DNA from: Skeletonema tropicum
Taxonomy: Eukaryota; Bacillariophyta; Thalassiosirophyceae; Thalassiosirales; Thalassiosiraceae
DNA length: 64,000 nucleotides
Assembly (NCBI GenBank): GCA_037178625.1
Contig: CM074127.1
Span: forward strand, 2,542,001 to 2,606,000
Reading direction: 5' to 3'
Shown here: positions 1 through 10,768 of the stretch, piece by piece
How the letters are laid out: every line of letters starts with the position of its first letter
Numbering within the stretch: the stretch's first letter is position 1
Notes under the pieces: generated by a model
Told to the model about the DNA's origin: nothing
The model's input: the letters and a program-made list of their open reading frames with translations, nothing else
Database searches by the model: none
Made by a program: the position numbers and the translations under genes

Positions 1-2822
1 GGATTTTCTCCGCTAGAGATCCTCACCAACGTTGTCTCTGATCATCGTGACTTACTTCGTGCACATGTCTTCGGTGCTCCTACCTATGTTCTTGATGCTG
101 CGCTTCAGGATGGCAAGAAGCTCCCAAAGTTTAGCCGTAGGGCTAGGGTTGGCCAATTTCTTGGATTTTCTCCCGACCACTCTACCCAAGTTGGTCTGGT
201 ACGTCATCTTGATTCAAATTACATCTCCCCTCAATACCATTGCGTCTACGACGATAAATTCGAAACTGTCTCGGGCCTTGTTGGTGATTCTGCTGAGGAC
301 CTCGCTGATACTATTCAACAGAAGTGGGGTTCCCTTTTTGAAAGTGATGAACATGATCTTTATATCTATCCTGAGTTTGTTGATGGTGAATTGTCCTACA
401 CACCCCCTCCGCTTGATCTTCCTTGGCTTACTGAAGAAGAAGCTCGAGAGCGTGAGGACCGCTTGCAAGAGCAGGTTGCTCGTGGCAAGGAGCTTAGGCT
501 CAAGTCTGAAGAAGTATTCAAGTCTCCAGTTACTGTTCCCGATCGCAAAGTTACTATTAATGAGCATCCTACTGCTATCGATTCGTCCATCGAGCAAGAA
601 GGAGAAGTTGGAGCAGTTGATGTCGATGACTCTGCTTGTGTTGATTACTCTGATGTGGATGAATCGACCCAGGAGGAGAATGAAATTTCCGATCAGAAGG
701 AGACGGATGTCTTGGATGATTCTGTTTCTACTTGGAAGGATCGCTTGAGGAGAAATCGCAAGTCTACTAGTTGGAAACGCACTGCGCTTGTTAGTGCTGC
801 TACTCTACATTCTGCGCTTGCATTTGGTCCTACGCAAGTCGCTCAGTTGTCAGATTCAGAACAGAAGTTGTTGAAGAGGTCGTCACGTCCAGATATGGCT
901 GCTTTCTGCAATCAGTTCTCTTGCTCTCTTAATACACAACCTCCGGTTGATGCTGTCTCGTATTCCCGCAAGAATGGCATGCCTCGTTATACAAAGAAAC
1001 AAAAGGCTCTTATGCTTGAAGAAATTGAAGAGAGATCTCTGCGTGCTATGACTACCACCTTTGATAATATCGAAGAGTTGATGGGCTCACCTTTGTCACA
1101 GCATATCCAACTCTCTGCTAATGACTGCTCCTATGATGGTTCTATCTCTGGCGTTCTTTGCGAGCATGTATCTCCTTGGTTCTTGAATGCTAAGACTGGA
1201 ATCTCTGCTGAAGACAATCCTGGCTGGGATGAAGCTATGCGTGGTCCTGAAGCTGAACAATATTGGGAAGCGGCTAAGTCTGAGATTGCTACACTTGAGT
1301 CTATGGGTTCTTGGGAAGTTGTTGATGTGTCTGAAGTGCCTAAAGGTCAGCGTATCTTGCCTAGTCTTTGGGTGTTTAAGCGCAAGCGTCTGCCCGACGG
1401 GACTATTCGCAAGTACAAAGGGCGCTTTACTGTCAGAGGTGATCGACAAGTTGCTGGAGTTGATTACAATGAGACGTGGGCCCCGGTATGCAAGTGGACT
1501 ACAGTTCGTATGATGTTTATTCTACAATGTCAGCTTGGTTTGAAGAGTGCTGCTGCGGATGTTCAAGCGGCTTTCTTACACGGAACTCTTCCTGAAAATG
1601 AACGTGCTTATGTCGCTATGCCTAAAGGATTTGAACAGCCTGGTAAAGTCTTGAAGTTGAAACAAAGTGTCTACGGTTTGAAGCAGGCGCCACGTTGCTT
1701 TTGGAAGTATCTTACCGAGAAAATGCAAGACGTTGGCTTGGAGCAAAGCAAGTTTGATAGTTGCCTATTTATTGGGAAGAAAGTTATTGCTGTCGCTTAC
1801 GTTGATGATATCCTCTTTTGGGCTAAGGATGACGCTGATATTACAAGTGTTATGGTACAACTTCGCGAGAGTGGTCTTCTTTTGGAAAAGGAATCCGATG
1901 CAGCTGGCTTTCTTGGCGTTGATATTCAAGTGCTCGAGAAAGATGCTGATGGCCGTGCTACCAAGTTGGAACTTACTCAGACTGGTCTCATTGATCGCAT
2001 CATCACTAATCTTGGTTTGGATGGTGGTCCTGAAGGTAACAAGTCTGTCCCCGCTGGTACCAAGCCACTGCCGAAAGATGCTGACGGTGATCCTTGCATT
2101 GAACATTTTAATGTGGCTGCTGTTGTTGGTCAATTGCTCTATCTTTCTGGCCACACAGTCCTGAAATTGCCTATGCCGTGAACTGCTGCGCTAGGTACAT
2201 GTTCTGCCCTAAGCGTTCTCATGAACTGGCCCTCAAGCAGATTGGTCGCTATCTTCGCAAGACAAGAAACAAAGGTTTGATTCTTGAACCTACTGCAAAT
2301 GTTTTGGAAATCAATGCCTATCCTGATGCTGATTTTGCTGGTATGTATGGTGTTGAGCGTCCGGATGATCCTGCTTGTGTCAAGAGCAGAACTGGTTTTG
2401 TTATTACAGTCGCAAACTGTCCTGTACTGTGGAAGTCTTCACTCCAAACTAAGACTGCTTTGTCTACAATGGAAGCTGAGATTTCTGCTTTGGCTCACTG
2501 TTGTCGCGAGCTGTTCCCTATCATGGATTTGGCTTCACATCTGGCTGAATATTACGAGTTGGATTCTGCTACTACAAAGATGAATGTTACTGTCCACGAG
2601 GACAATAGCTCGGCGCTGATCTTTGCCAAGCTTATTCCTCCTGAATACACACCTCGGTCGAAGTTCTTTCACTTGGAGACGGTTTGGTTCCGCGAAGAAA
2701 TTGTGAAGCGTGGGATTCAGTTGGTCAAGATTGATACGAAAGAGCAGATTGGTGATATCTTTACAAAAGGTCTTACGAGGGTTCCCTTTGAGTATCTTCG
2801 CTACAAATTGTGTGGGTGGTGA
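1..2822 (+). mobile_element. Ty1/copia retrotransposon, 3' half (integrase end, RT, RNase H), frameshifted
   Basis: The frame starting at base 1 is open to 2181, so the element is cut by the window edge and its gag, protease and most of its integrase are missing. Bases 1-330 encode the integrase C-terminal region typical of copia (VFGAPTYVLD, then VGQFLGFSPDH). Reverse transcriptase covers roughly 1210-1960, with the motifs KARY-like YKGRFTVRGD, VYGLKQAPR and the catalytic YVDDILF near 1800. The RNase H part (2178-2822) is in another frame, with AYPDADFAG, STMEAEISAL and a KLCGW-type end. The join at about 2155-2165, after LYLSGHT, is explained by one lost base, so the polyprotein is interrupted. 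The family call is firm. Transposition activity is unlikely for this copy as it stands. Confidence 0.93.
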
Positions 2823-2890
2823 CACCCTTTGATGTTTATTATTGTTGCGAGTCAGTGGCATGGTTCGATGCTCACTGATTCGAGAAGGAG

Positions 2891-3118
2891 TGTTGAGGTT
2901 GCCTAGTTGTGACTCGCCTTCCTATTTTAGGTTTACATGTTTCTGTCAATTGAGTGAGTTTCCGTATATGGTTCTCACTCACATCATCTAACGCAAGAGC
3001 TGCGCTATCTTATGCTATCTTATGCGTTGAGTTGCACTTTGCTTAATTGTCAAGTGCAAATCAAAGCTCTCACAATAAAATAATATTGTCTCTGTTACTA
3101 AGAAGTCAACGCTACACA
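2891..3118 (+). repeat. Candidate 3' LTR of the copia element
   Basis: About 70 bases after the RNase H stop, a purine run (GAGAAGGAG, 2882-2890) is followed by TGTTGAGG. This is the usual polypurine tract followed by the TG start of an LTR. An AATAAA signal lies at 3074-3079, and a CA that could end the LTR lies at 3116-3118. The 5' LTR is outside the window, so neither the ends nor a target duplication can be confirmed. Confidence 0.55.
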
Positions 3119-3539
3119 GAGCATTCGGGACGCCGGATACTCTACATTGTCTGCGTCAATATCTTCCTATACTTACAGCGTTGCACCTTTTACAGTAGGT
3201 GGAGAGTGGAGAGTGTAGAGTTAAATTTGCTATTATTTGCTACGCACGTGTGGGTCACGTAGTAGGGCTGTCTATGAGACAAGTGTTCGGCGAGGAAACG
3301 TCACTAGGAGTATCCAGGAACTCTGTGTGGACAATTTGTTGTACCACATGTTACTCCGGTTTAAGTAGTATCATCTGTACAAATTAAGTACGATAGTAAG
3401 TACTCCTAATGAGTTGAGTGTTTCATCGTGGCAACTCTAGCAACTAGCAACTAAGTAGCAACTGGATATTGTGTGTGAGCTTGTTCCTTGTAAATCAACA
3501 CACTTAAGTTCAAATACCCAGAACATTTTTTTGTCCATG

Positions 3540-3612
3540 TAGTCAATAGTTTAATGGTAGAATGGGCGCCCTTGTGGGTGTCAGACACCGGTTCGATTCC
3601 GCTTCGATTACA
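3540..3612 (+). tRNA. tRNA-like sequence with intact A and B boxes, isotype unclear
   Basis: The sequence has an A box (TAGTTTAATGG, 3547-3557) and a perfect B box (GGTTCGATTCC, 3590-3600) at tRNA spacing. The acceptor arms TAGTCAA and TCGATTA pair with one mismatch and one wobble. The anticodon arm is abnormal: the best stem leaves an 8-nt loop (CCTTGTGG), and one T-stem pair is mismatched. By position it aligns best with tRNA-His (GTG). It could be a degenerate tRNA or a tRNA-derived repeat. Confidence 0.4.
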
Positions 3613-4378
3613 TTTTTGCTGTAATGAACAATGAATGTGACAGAAATTTTTAATATGCTCGCTAAAGTACGTGGTAACAATATCGTGTGCTGCTAAGTAT
3701 GTTCCCAGGTGAGCAAAAAGTAGGTGACATTCCTTTTGCTGACACTTCATTCTTCTTCATTTCTACATTTTCAACCTGAAATACAATACCTCGTCTAAAG
3801 AAAAGCAAGCATCTCCACATAATAGTTGGAGGTGTACTACAACAGACTCATCTTCAAAGGTTTGTTGTGGTGATGGACAGGCAAGAGGGTGTCCGGACTC
3901 TATCCCCACTTTTTCGTCATCACCTAGTCTGAGTGTGCTTGCTTGCTGCCACCCTGTGCTGTGCCATTGTCTTTTGGAACCTCCTCAGGTATCCCTTGAG
4001 TGCATGCAGAGAAGGACAGAGCGATAACGAGGAAGAACCGAGGTCCAGTCTACTTATGACTTGAACATGACAGCTTATGACGAAGTATGTATTGTACTTC
4101 GTCGTTGGTGTTGTGTAAATAAATAAGAATATATATATTATACACAGATTAGGTAGAAATCCAACATTGGCATCCTTGTCACCTCGTTTCGCCTCATACA
4201 GCCCATATCGTTTCTTCAACATGCCATCTCGCTTCATCTCCAAGAATCGCTTTCGCTTAGGGATTGCATCCCACAGGCGAACTCCCACAAGATCAACTAA
4301 TGGACCTTCAATGATACCTCTACGTTGAGAAGAGTTATCTCCACTCTTACAGCGAAGTTCCATAGAGGAGTAGGATGC

Positions 4379-4433
4379 AATAACATTAATGCCTTCCAAG
4401 CATTTGCCCTGGGTTCGATTCCCGGTCGGCGCA
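4379..4433 (+). pseudogene. 3' fragment of tRNA-Gly(TCC)
   Basis: About 55 bases match the complete tRNA-Gly of this window (minus strand, 15101-15171) almost exactly. They cover the end of the D arm, the anticodon arm with TCC, the T arm with GGTTCGATTCC and the 3' acceptor strand ending GGCGCA. The 5' acceptor strand and A box are replaced by unrelated sequence, so it cannot fold into a tRNA. It is probably a relic of insertion or retroposition. Confidence 0.75.
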
Positions 4434-4769
4434 AAAGTTTTTTGCTGCACTGGTGTGGATCAATTCTTTCTCATTTTGTTATTGTACCATTTTATCGTAG
4501 TCTCTTTCAACAGTTGGAGCAACCAGCAACCTGCGTTCAATTTGAAATGTATGCAATGGTTTCCACCTTTATGTGAAGTGTAATCTTTGGAGGTGTACAC
4601 TCTATTGTAGAACAGACTGTACTCTATTGTAACAACAGAAATTTTCAAGTACGTCTGATTAGCCCTCAAGGGGCGAAATTGTAACTAACATGTGTGCTCC
4701 TTTTTCAGTAATGATCCTTCATATACTGCCTCCACAGCATGTTTCTCAGATCGCACTCTAGACTGTACT

Positions 4770-6578
4770 CTACTGTAGAACTGAGTCTATCTCCTTTGCA
4801 CAGTAATTTGACAATCTTAAGACTTCTATACCATCTTGGATCGATATTACTGATTTTGTTGACCTACCGTCGTATTCCCTGTCCAGTATACTATCCACTA
4901 CTCTCCGCTTCAGTTCCATATAATCTTCGCCCTCTATTGTAAATTGATGCATCATTTCAGTATCTCGCCTCAACTCATCCTCTATTCTCGAGGCAATATC
5001 TCCATCAGGTGAGACGAACTTTTTGATTTCCTTTCCTGCGATACTCTTGACAACTGCAAAACTGACCAATCCTCCACAACGATCAGCCATAACGCTCACG
5101 TTGCGTCCGTTTGTTGTCGTTATTTTGAAAGCAACCCTGGAGAAGTCTGAAACTTCATCACCGTTTGCTTTATTGCAAAAAGTTTGTTTTGCGCTGAACA
5201 GCTGGTTTGTGTTAACTTTGAAAGCCTGAACGTTGTCAGTTGTCACTCCAAACTGCGTCACCAACACTGCCAGGTCTTGCGAAGCCATTGACCGTATCAT
5301 TCCTTCGGGATGTCTGTTCAAGACTCGATGCAAATCTTCTTTGAAGTAATCCTCATTATGACAAAAGAAGACATGACACTTCGGTATTGACCGACTGAAA
5401 GCAACTGTCTTCTCTATGTAGGGCGAACAAGTCTTCTGGTACCCCATGAAGACTTGAACACCTCGCACACTAGCAAGATTGCTCATTTTTTCCAATTCAC
5501 CAACAGAAGCCGACCCGGGAGGTTCAAGATAAATATGTGTAGCACCCAAACCAATGCACTCTCTAAAATACCTTGGGTTCCTGTCAGTTCTCCCTGCCAG
5601 TACACACAACGTTTTTCGCTGGCATGGATCCAATTGACCCAAGCTCTTCACACATTCGACATCTAAATCCAGCAGGACGCTGATGAGGTCAACAAACGAT
5701 TGTGGTGGATTTGGACACTTTCCCTTGTCCAAATAGAATGGCTCAACCACCGCTCGAACATTGATGTTGGACATGTCAAGGAATTGCATTAGGTGAAACC
5801 AACCGACGTCTTTTTTTGGCAATCCACAATCTACAACAATGACATCTATTACATCTTCTTCTTTGGGAAGTGCATTCTCTTTTGCAATCTGCTGCTTCTT
5901 TGATCTCTTCTCTTGCAATTTTCGACATACAATACCAATGTTGTATCCAAGTGCAACTAGCACAACCATTGAAGTCACAAGCAAAGAATAAAATGTTGTT
6001 TCATCCAATTGATAGGTACCAAAGACCAACACAAATCGCTGAGCGTCAGCCAATGATCCTCGTTTCCGCGGTCTTGCGTAGTCAATACTGGATTTCGTAG
6101 CTCTCCCTAGATTGAAGATGACGTAATATGAGAAGATGGAAGCTGCAATCAGCAGCGAAATGTTACGCTTTGACGACAACCATCCCGACCGATATTCAGT
6201 TGATTGCGACAAGCTGGGGTCTGCCGCTCCTAATACTGCCAAGCGCTTCCATTTCCTCCTACTTCTGCTCAGCTGAACAATCGACGCAACAAATAAAACA
6301 AGAACGATAGATGTTGCTGTGTAGAAACCAAGTTTATCGAATTCATATCCGAAGAATATCACTAAACTTTCCAGCCTTTCTTCTTCCAATTTTGCCAATT
6401 CTGCTTGCAAACGTGCTAGCCTTCTCTTTTTAGACTCGAATATCTTAGCAACAGCGATATTTTGGCAGAGTAGCAGCACGGACACAACGGCTGTCACGTA
6501 GAAATTCTTCCAGAATGAAAGCCGCGGCTGAGGCGGTCTTGTTACGCAAGGAGTCATTTTCTGTCTCAATGGCAGCAC
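4770..6578 (-). CDS. Membrane-anchored Gfo/Idh/MocA-like oxidoreductase homologue (602 aa)
   Basis: The N-terminal ~220 residues contain four hydrophobic segments (about 22-45, 82-104, 138-158 and 194-217), with a basic or coiled linker after the first. From about residue 243 the protein resembles the Rossmann-fold NAD(P)-binding domain of Gfo/Idh/MocA dehydrogenases: VIDVIVVDCG, then GWFH, then THIYLEPPGS at 347-356 and VQVFMGYQKTCSPY. In active family members the EPP position is EKP with the catalytic lysine. Here the lysine is absent, so activity is doubtful. The substrate is unknown. It is a single exon, divergent from the rhomboid gene. The family call rests on motif pattern only. Confidence 0.7.
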   Translation of the reverse strand: MLPLRQKMTPCVTRPPQPRLSFWKNFYVTAVVSVLLLCQNIAVAKIFESKKRRLARLQAELAKLEEERLESLVIFFGYEFDKLGFYTATSIVLVLFVASIVQLSRSRRKWKRLAVLGAADPSLSQSTEYRSGWLSSKRNISLLIAASIFSYYVIFNLGRATKSSIDYARPRKRGSLADAQRFVLVFGTYQLDETTFYSLLVTSMVVLVALGYNIGIVCRKLQEKRSKKQQIAKENALPKEEDVIDVIVVDCGLPKKDVGWFHLMQFLDMSNINVRAVVEPFYLDKGKCPNPPQSFVDLISVLLDLDVECVKSLGQLDPCQRKTLCVLAGRTDRNPRYFRECIGLGATHIYLEPPGSASVGELEKMSNLASVRGVQVFMGYQKTCSPYIEKTVAFSRSIPKCHVFFCHNEDYFKEDLHRVLNRHPEGMIRSMASQDLAVLVTQFGVTTDNVQAFKVNTNQLFSAKQTFCNKANGDEVSDFSRVAFKITTTNGRNVSVMADRCGGLVSFAVVKSIAGKEIKKFVSPDGDIASRIEDELRRDTEMMHQFTIEGEDYMELKRRVVDSILDREYDGRSTKSVISIQDGIEVLRLSNYCAKEIDSVLQ

Positions 6579-7088
6579 TGTGGAAGCCTATATGCCTGCA
6601 ACGAAAGCAGAGAAGCCTGCCGCGCCTTCCCTATCGATGGCTTGCTACTTGTTCTGTGCCAGCGGCGCAGTCATCGTCATTCGTCATCGTCCTCCGCTGC
6701 TCGCTCTTCAAACTTCAACGCATCAATCAAGCCAAAAGCCAATAAGCGCCAGCCCAGCCACGCCCACAGCCCCTCAATAAAAGACACGCTCGGATACTAT
6801 TCATTGAGCTTATTAGTGCAAATGAAAAACTATGATTCTGCCGCGCATTCCGTCTATGACAATGACAGTAACTAGAAACTATCACAATCAGACACGAACT
6901 CGAAACTGAAAAAAGAAAAAATATCTTAGTATTTCATTTGCACTATACTAAGTTTCATGACACCATGGCGCTGTGATGTGGCTATGTGCCATTGTTAGTG
7001 GTGCTTTTGCGTTTTGTAGTAGGCCGATATCCTTCGTCAAACTTGTCTCAAGCTCAGCTAAAACGTAATCAGCTATCACCTTCACATC
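6579..7088. promoter_or_regulatory. Divergent intergenic region between the Gfo/Idh-like and rhomboid genes
   Basis: The 510 bases separate two gene starts that point away from each other, so both promoters should lie here. The stretch is GC-richer near 6600-6770. No clear TATA box or structured element was found. Confidence 0.35.
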
Positions 7089-8048
7089 ATGATTGGTGGC
7101 ACTCTCAATAAGAGATATCATGCCCTTTTCTTTCTCCTAGCTACCACTTTTGCAACATCATTAGCGACTGTGCCTAGTGCATCATTAGGAAGCGCAACAA
7201 AGTCTATCCACCGCATTCGTGGAGGTGGACCCTACTATGAATCCAATCCAAGCTATCACAGTTCATCGGCATCGACACTGGGTGATCTCGACGAACAAGG
7301 GGTTTATCGCGAAGCATCTGTACCTTCTAAATTTCAATATACTCAATATCAACGCCCACCTCCAATCACACAAGCAGTTCGAAACTATTTTGTCAGCTTG
7401 CGTCAATTCAGTCCAACGTTATTTTACGGCACAACAACGTCTCTAGTCTTCTTCATACTGTGGCAATTTCAATCAACTTCTCATGTTATAGGGAAAATAT
7501 TGCGCAATCACTTCATTTGCAGTCGATACAATGTAATGAAGAAGAAGAGGTTCCACGCTTTGGTGTTATCTGCATTCTCACATGCAAGTTTACAGCATCT
7601 AGCGGTGAATCTATATGCCTATTCAACGTTTGGAAGAAGCGTGAAGCAAACACTTGTAAATCAAGGTGTGGCCCTCTGGCCATTTGTATGTTCAGCTTCG
7701 ATATTCGCTTCGTTAACGTTCCTAGCAATGGATAAAGGGGGTGGTAGTTGCATCGGTCTTAGCGGAGTTACTCTAGCTTTGCTTGCATTTGATTCTCTGG
7801 TTTACCCTTCCAGAGAGCTGAGAATGATTGTATCCTTCGTTCCGATCCAACTTCCAGCTTACTACTTATTTCTTGGCTTGGTGGGAATTAGCATCGCGGG
7901 CATTATGGGGCTAGTTGGTGGCAATGTGGCACATTCTACCCATCTGGGAGGACTACTATTTGGAACGTTATTTTATGAGGCTTTCAAACGAGGATATGTG
8001 AGACAATTCAACTACAAAGTCAGAAAAGCTTATTATGCATTTAGATAA
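7089..8048 (+). CDS. Rhomboid-family intramembrane serine protease (319 aa)
   Basis: It has a hydrophobic N-terminal signal-like segment (residues 10-30), a variable loop to about 110, then a six- or seven-helix membrane core. Catalytic features are visible: H165, H170 and N174 in the HxxxxHxxxN motif, the nucleophile Ser225 in GLSG, and His285 in HLGGLLFG. All expected catalytic residues are present, so it is probably active, cleaving substrates within membranes. The N-terminus lacks a clean ASAFAP motif, so the compartment is uncertain. It is convergent with the RecN-like gene, 88 bases away. Confidence 0.88.
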   Translation: MIGGTLNKRYHALFFLLATTFATSLATVPSASLGSATKSIHRIRGGGPYYESNPSYHSSSASTLGDLDEQGVYREASVPSKFQYTQYQRPPPITQAVRNYFVSLRQFSPTLFYGTTTSLVFFILWQFQSTSHVIGKILRNHFICSRYNVMKKKRFHALVLSAFSHASLQHLAVNLYAYSTFGRSVKQTLVNQGVALWPFVCSASIFASLTFLAMDKGGGSCIGLSGVTLALLAFDSLVYPSRELRMIVSFVPIQLPAYYLFLGLVGISIAGIMGLVGGNVAHSTHLGGLLFGTLFYEAFKRGYVRQFNYKVRKAYYAFR

Positions 8049-8136
8049 ATGAAGAGGTTTTTCTACCATTGTATTATGAAAAGGCGTATGGTATGTAGTA
8101 CATTTGCAAAGACAGTATTTCACCCATTCCTATTTC

Positions 8137-10509
8137 CTATGCGTCGCGGCGAAGCAACGCGTCCCTGATGAGTGCATCAGCAAATGTTTCGGCTTCACCT
8201 ACTGCTAGATCTCCTGAAGCCATTCGAGCGATTTCTTTCCGTCGACTAGATCCATTAACGACTGATGCACGAACTGCTGGTGAAGTAGACTCACTGGTAG
8301 AGCCCCTCTCAATTACAATGTGTCGATCTGCGATCGCCGCGACTGATGCACTGTGTGTTATTGATATTATCTGATTCCCAGCTTGGGAAGCATCACCAGA
8401 TGATTGATCAGCTAAAAGCTTTGCGATTGTAACTGCTGCTCTTCCACCTACGTGAGCGTCGATCTCATCGTACACAATAGATATCGGAACATTTCCATTC
8501 TCTGTTTGTTCTGAACTGTAATTGTTACACGTTGCGCCGATGGAACCTGGAAGACAGGTCTCAATGGCGAGAAGAACCCTAGATTTCTCGCCTGAGCTTC
8601 CGACTTGCTCAATGTTTCCACCTCGTTTGCTTTCATTTTCTCCTCCATTGACGTCGTTGTGAAATAGCAACAGATCCACAACATCAACCCCGAGGGTTTC
8701 TGGGCCACAGTATGGATCATCAAAGCCACCTGGACGCTGAGTAAGCTGGACTTGAAACGTGCACTCTAGACCAAGCGAAGGAAGGAGCCCAGTCACAGAG
8801 GTGGATAGATTCGATGCAACAACCTCACGAGCGGAAGATAACTCCTTGCATGCTTGAGTATACTCCTTCAGTGCAACTCGTTCATCCTCTTCTGCTTCCG
8901 GAAGGAGTTTCAATGCTTCCACATTGCCATCAATTTCCTGACGTAGTGAGTTATGACAAGTAGGCAATGCATATGGCGATATGCCGTGCTTTCGGGCGAG
9001 GGCGTTCCAATCAGCAACAAGTCCATCAACTTCTTCCATTGACACGCCATTGCATACCGCATTCTCCAGTGTTGATATAATGCTGTTGGCGCCACCATCG
9101 ATTGATCGTGCGCAGTCATTCAATGATTCTTCTACTACATTGAGAAGCTCGTGTGTCCTTTCCACCTTTTCGAACATAGGTCCACTGTTATCAGTAGATA
9201 TACTGTAGAGCAGTTTACGAACTCTTTCCAGCGAGACTAAAGCAGAATCTGGCGCAGTTAGAGATGCCAATCCTTCATATGCCGCATTTGCTGCAATCAA
9301 TTGAGATTCCACAGCTTTAATGTCTTCTCTGAATTGGAGCAGATGCGCGAATATAGAGTCGTCGTCGTCGCTTTGATCGCCCCAAACACACTCTCGCAAC
9401 TTTTGTAATGTCAATATAATATTGCTGCCCTCTGTACCGTTGCCGTCTGCTATCAGTTCACTGTATTGTTCATAAATTGTCTCTTGAAAGCGTTTTACTC
9501 TTCCTTCAAACACATCAAGTTCGTCAACCCAATGTTGCAGTAGCTCAATTTGTTCTTCCTCCAACTCAGTGCCGTGGGCATTTCCTTGCATGGAAGATGG
9601 TAAGATGCGAGATTCCAACTCCTGCTTGATTTTCTTCCTACGTTTTGTGGCTTCTTTATATGCATTCCGCGATTGAATGCATTGCTGCTTCATTGAGTCT
9701 TCGACCCCAATATCAAGCATGGCTAATCGAGATGCTGGCCTCGCTAATGCTCCTGAGGCAACCCCCACGTCGACAGTAGTGAACAGTGGTGATGCTATTT
9801 CCCGTAGAGTTTTCAACGAGACATGCTTATCATTGATTCTGCAAGTGGACTTTAACTTTGTAGAACTACCCGCCACAAGAGTTCGCTGTATATGAAGATA
9901 TCCTACAGCATGGCCATTATCATCACCAGCAGGATGAGTTATGTCCTCCTGATGCTGATGGTACAAGATAAGCGGATCAATGCCGAATTGTTGTAATCGA
10001 CGTGATACTGTTGACAAGTGCGGATCGCATAGTCTGACTGTCAGCTCAATCCAGCTCTCCTTGTCTGGATCCTGCACTAGTGTATTGGTTGCCTTGCCGC
10101 CGGTCACCACATCAAGCGCTTTCGAAACCAGCAAAGATTTTCCACTGCCACTTTCTCCTGTGACACAAACAAGGCACGCCGTAGACCCAAAATCTATTTC
10201 GATATCGCAATTTCCTTCATCATTGACAATGCCAGCAATATTGTGCGACTTCACAGAGACAATATGACTTTTTTGTTTGGACGATGAATAATCTTTGTGA
10301 TCAGATTCATCACAACCTCCTACCGGAACATCCGACCATAATCTCACGGCACATCGGGCACTAAACTCATTAGGAGTATGAAGTCGGCCAAAGTGACGAA
10401 TATTGGTTGATGTTGCGACGCCCCCGCTGGAAAAGGCAGACGCTGAAAACGACTGGAAGAGCGCCGCCAATAGCAAGCAGCATATTGACATCATTGATGT
10501 TATGGGCAA
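8137..10509 (-). CDS. recN: RecN-like DNA-repair ATPase with plastid-type presequence (790 aa)
   Basis: The N-terminus is a hydrophobic signal peptide ending in SASAF, the diatom plastid-import cleavage context. A Walker A motif (GESGSGKS, residues 118-125) is followed by a long helical middle region with heptad-like stretches. Near residue 670 come a Walker B and signature VYDEIDAHVGG, then ISITHSASVAAIADRH. This order (split ATPase with a central coiled coil, and DEIDA.VGG then THS..A..ADRH) is characteristic of RecN, an SMC-like protein of bacterial double-strand-break repair. The length is larger than the bacterial ~550 aa. Its likely role is maintenance of plastid DNA, which is inference. 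Confidence 0.82.
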   Translation of the reverse strand: MPITSMMSICCLLLAALFQSFSASAFSSGGVATSTNIRHFGRLHTPNEFSARCAVRLWSDVPVGGCDESDHKDYSSSKQKSHIVSVKSHNIAGIVNDEGNCDIEIDFGSTACLVCVTGESGSGKSLLVSKALDVVTGGKATNTLVQDPDKESWIELTVRLCDPHLSTVSRRLQQFGIDPLILYHQHQEDITHPAGDDNGHAVGYLHIQRTLVAGSSTKLKSTCRINDKHVSLKTLREIASPLFTTVDVGVASGALARPASRLAMLDIGVEDSMKQQCIQSRNAYKEATKRRKKIKQELESRILPSSMQGNAHGTELEEEQIELLQHWVDELDVFEGRVKRFQETIYEQYSELIADGNGTEGSNIILTLQKLRECVWGDQSDDDDSIFAHLLQFREDIKAVESQLIAANAAYEGLASLTAPDSALVSLERVRKLLYSISTDNSGPMFEKVERTHELLNVVEESLNDCARSIDGGANSIISTLENAVCNGVSMEEVDGLVADWNALARKHGISPYALPTCHNSLRQEIDGNVEALKLLPEAEEDERVALKEYTQACKELSSAREVVASNLSTSVTGLLPSLGLECTFQVQLTQRPGGFDDPYCGPETLGVDVVDLLLFHNDVNGGENESKRGGNIEQVGSSGEKSRVLLAIETCLPGSIGATCNNYSSEQTENGNVPISIVYDEIDAHVGGRAAVTIAKLLADQSSGDASQAGNQIISITHSASVAAIADRHIVIERGSTSESTSPAVRASVVNGSSRRKEIARMASGDLAVGEAETFADALIRDALLRRDA

Positions 10510-10768
10510 TGGTATGGTACCTTAGTATCTTGACAAGGTCTTCAGTCTTCATTGTTTTGTGGTGTCAATTGTCAATCAATCTTCGAATCTTTGTCACACG
10601 TCTATACTGTCATTAAATGTGTGACCTGACTCACAAGCTCACACTCGCGACACCTTCGACCTTCGTCAGCGGTGTCACCAACGATGATGATATTCACCTC
10701 GTTCCTCTTCCAAAACTTACAATACTTCCTCTCATCAAACACATCGCAGGAAATAACTCTTCGAAATC
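10510..10768. promoter_or_regulatory. Shared divergent promoter region of the RecN-like and Psb32-like genes
   Basis: Only 259 bases separate the two divergent start codons, both of plastid-targeted proteins, so a bidirectional promoter is plausible. No specific operator was identified. Confidence 0.4.

Larger units (their letters stand above)
3119..4769. other. Gene-poor spacer between the retrotransposon and the next gene
   Basis: No convincing coding region is seen. The stretch holds one tRNA-like sequence, one tRNA-Gly relic and scattered copies of a short motif around ACTCTATTGTAG (near 4600, 4617 and 4755). The short open frames here have no recognisable domain or biased composition. 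Confidence 0.6.

Noticed and set aside
32..748. Leucine-rich ORF at the left edge
   Set aside because: Shadow of the copia polyprotein, which is open in another frame from base 1.
3451..3750. 99-aa minus-strand ORF
   Set aside because: It runs antisense across the tRNA-like sequence and has no recognisable feature.
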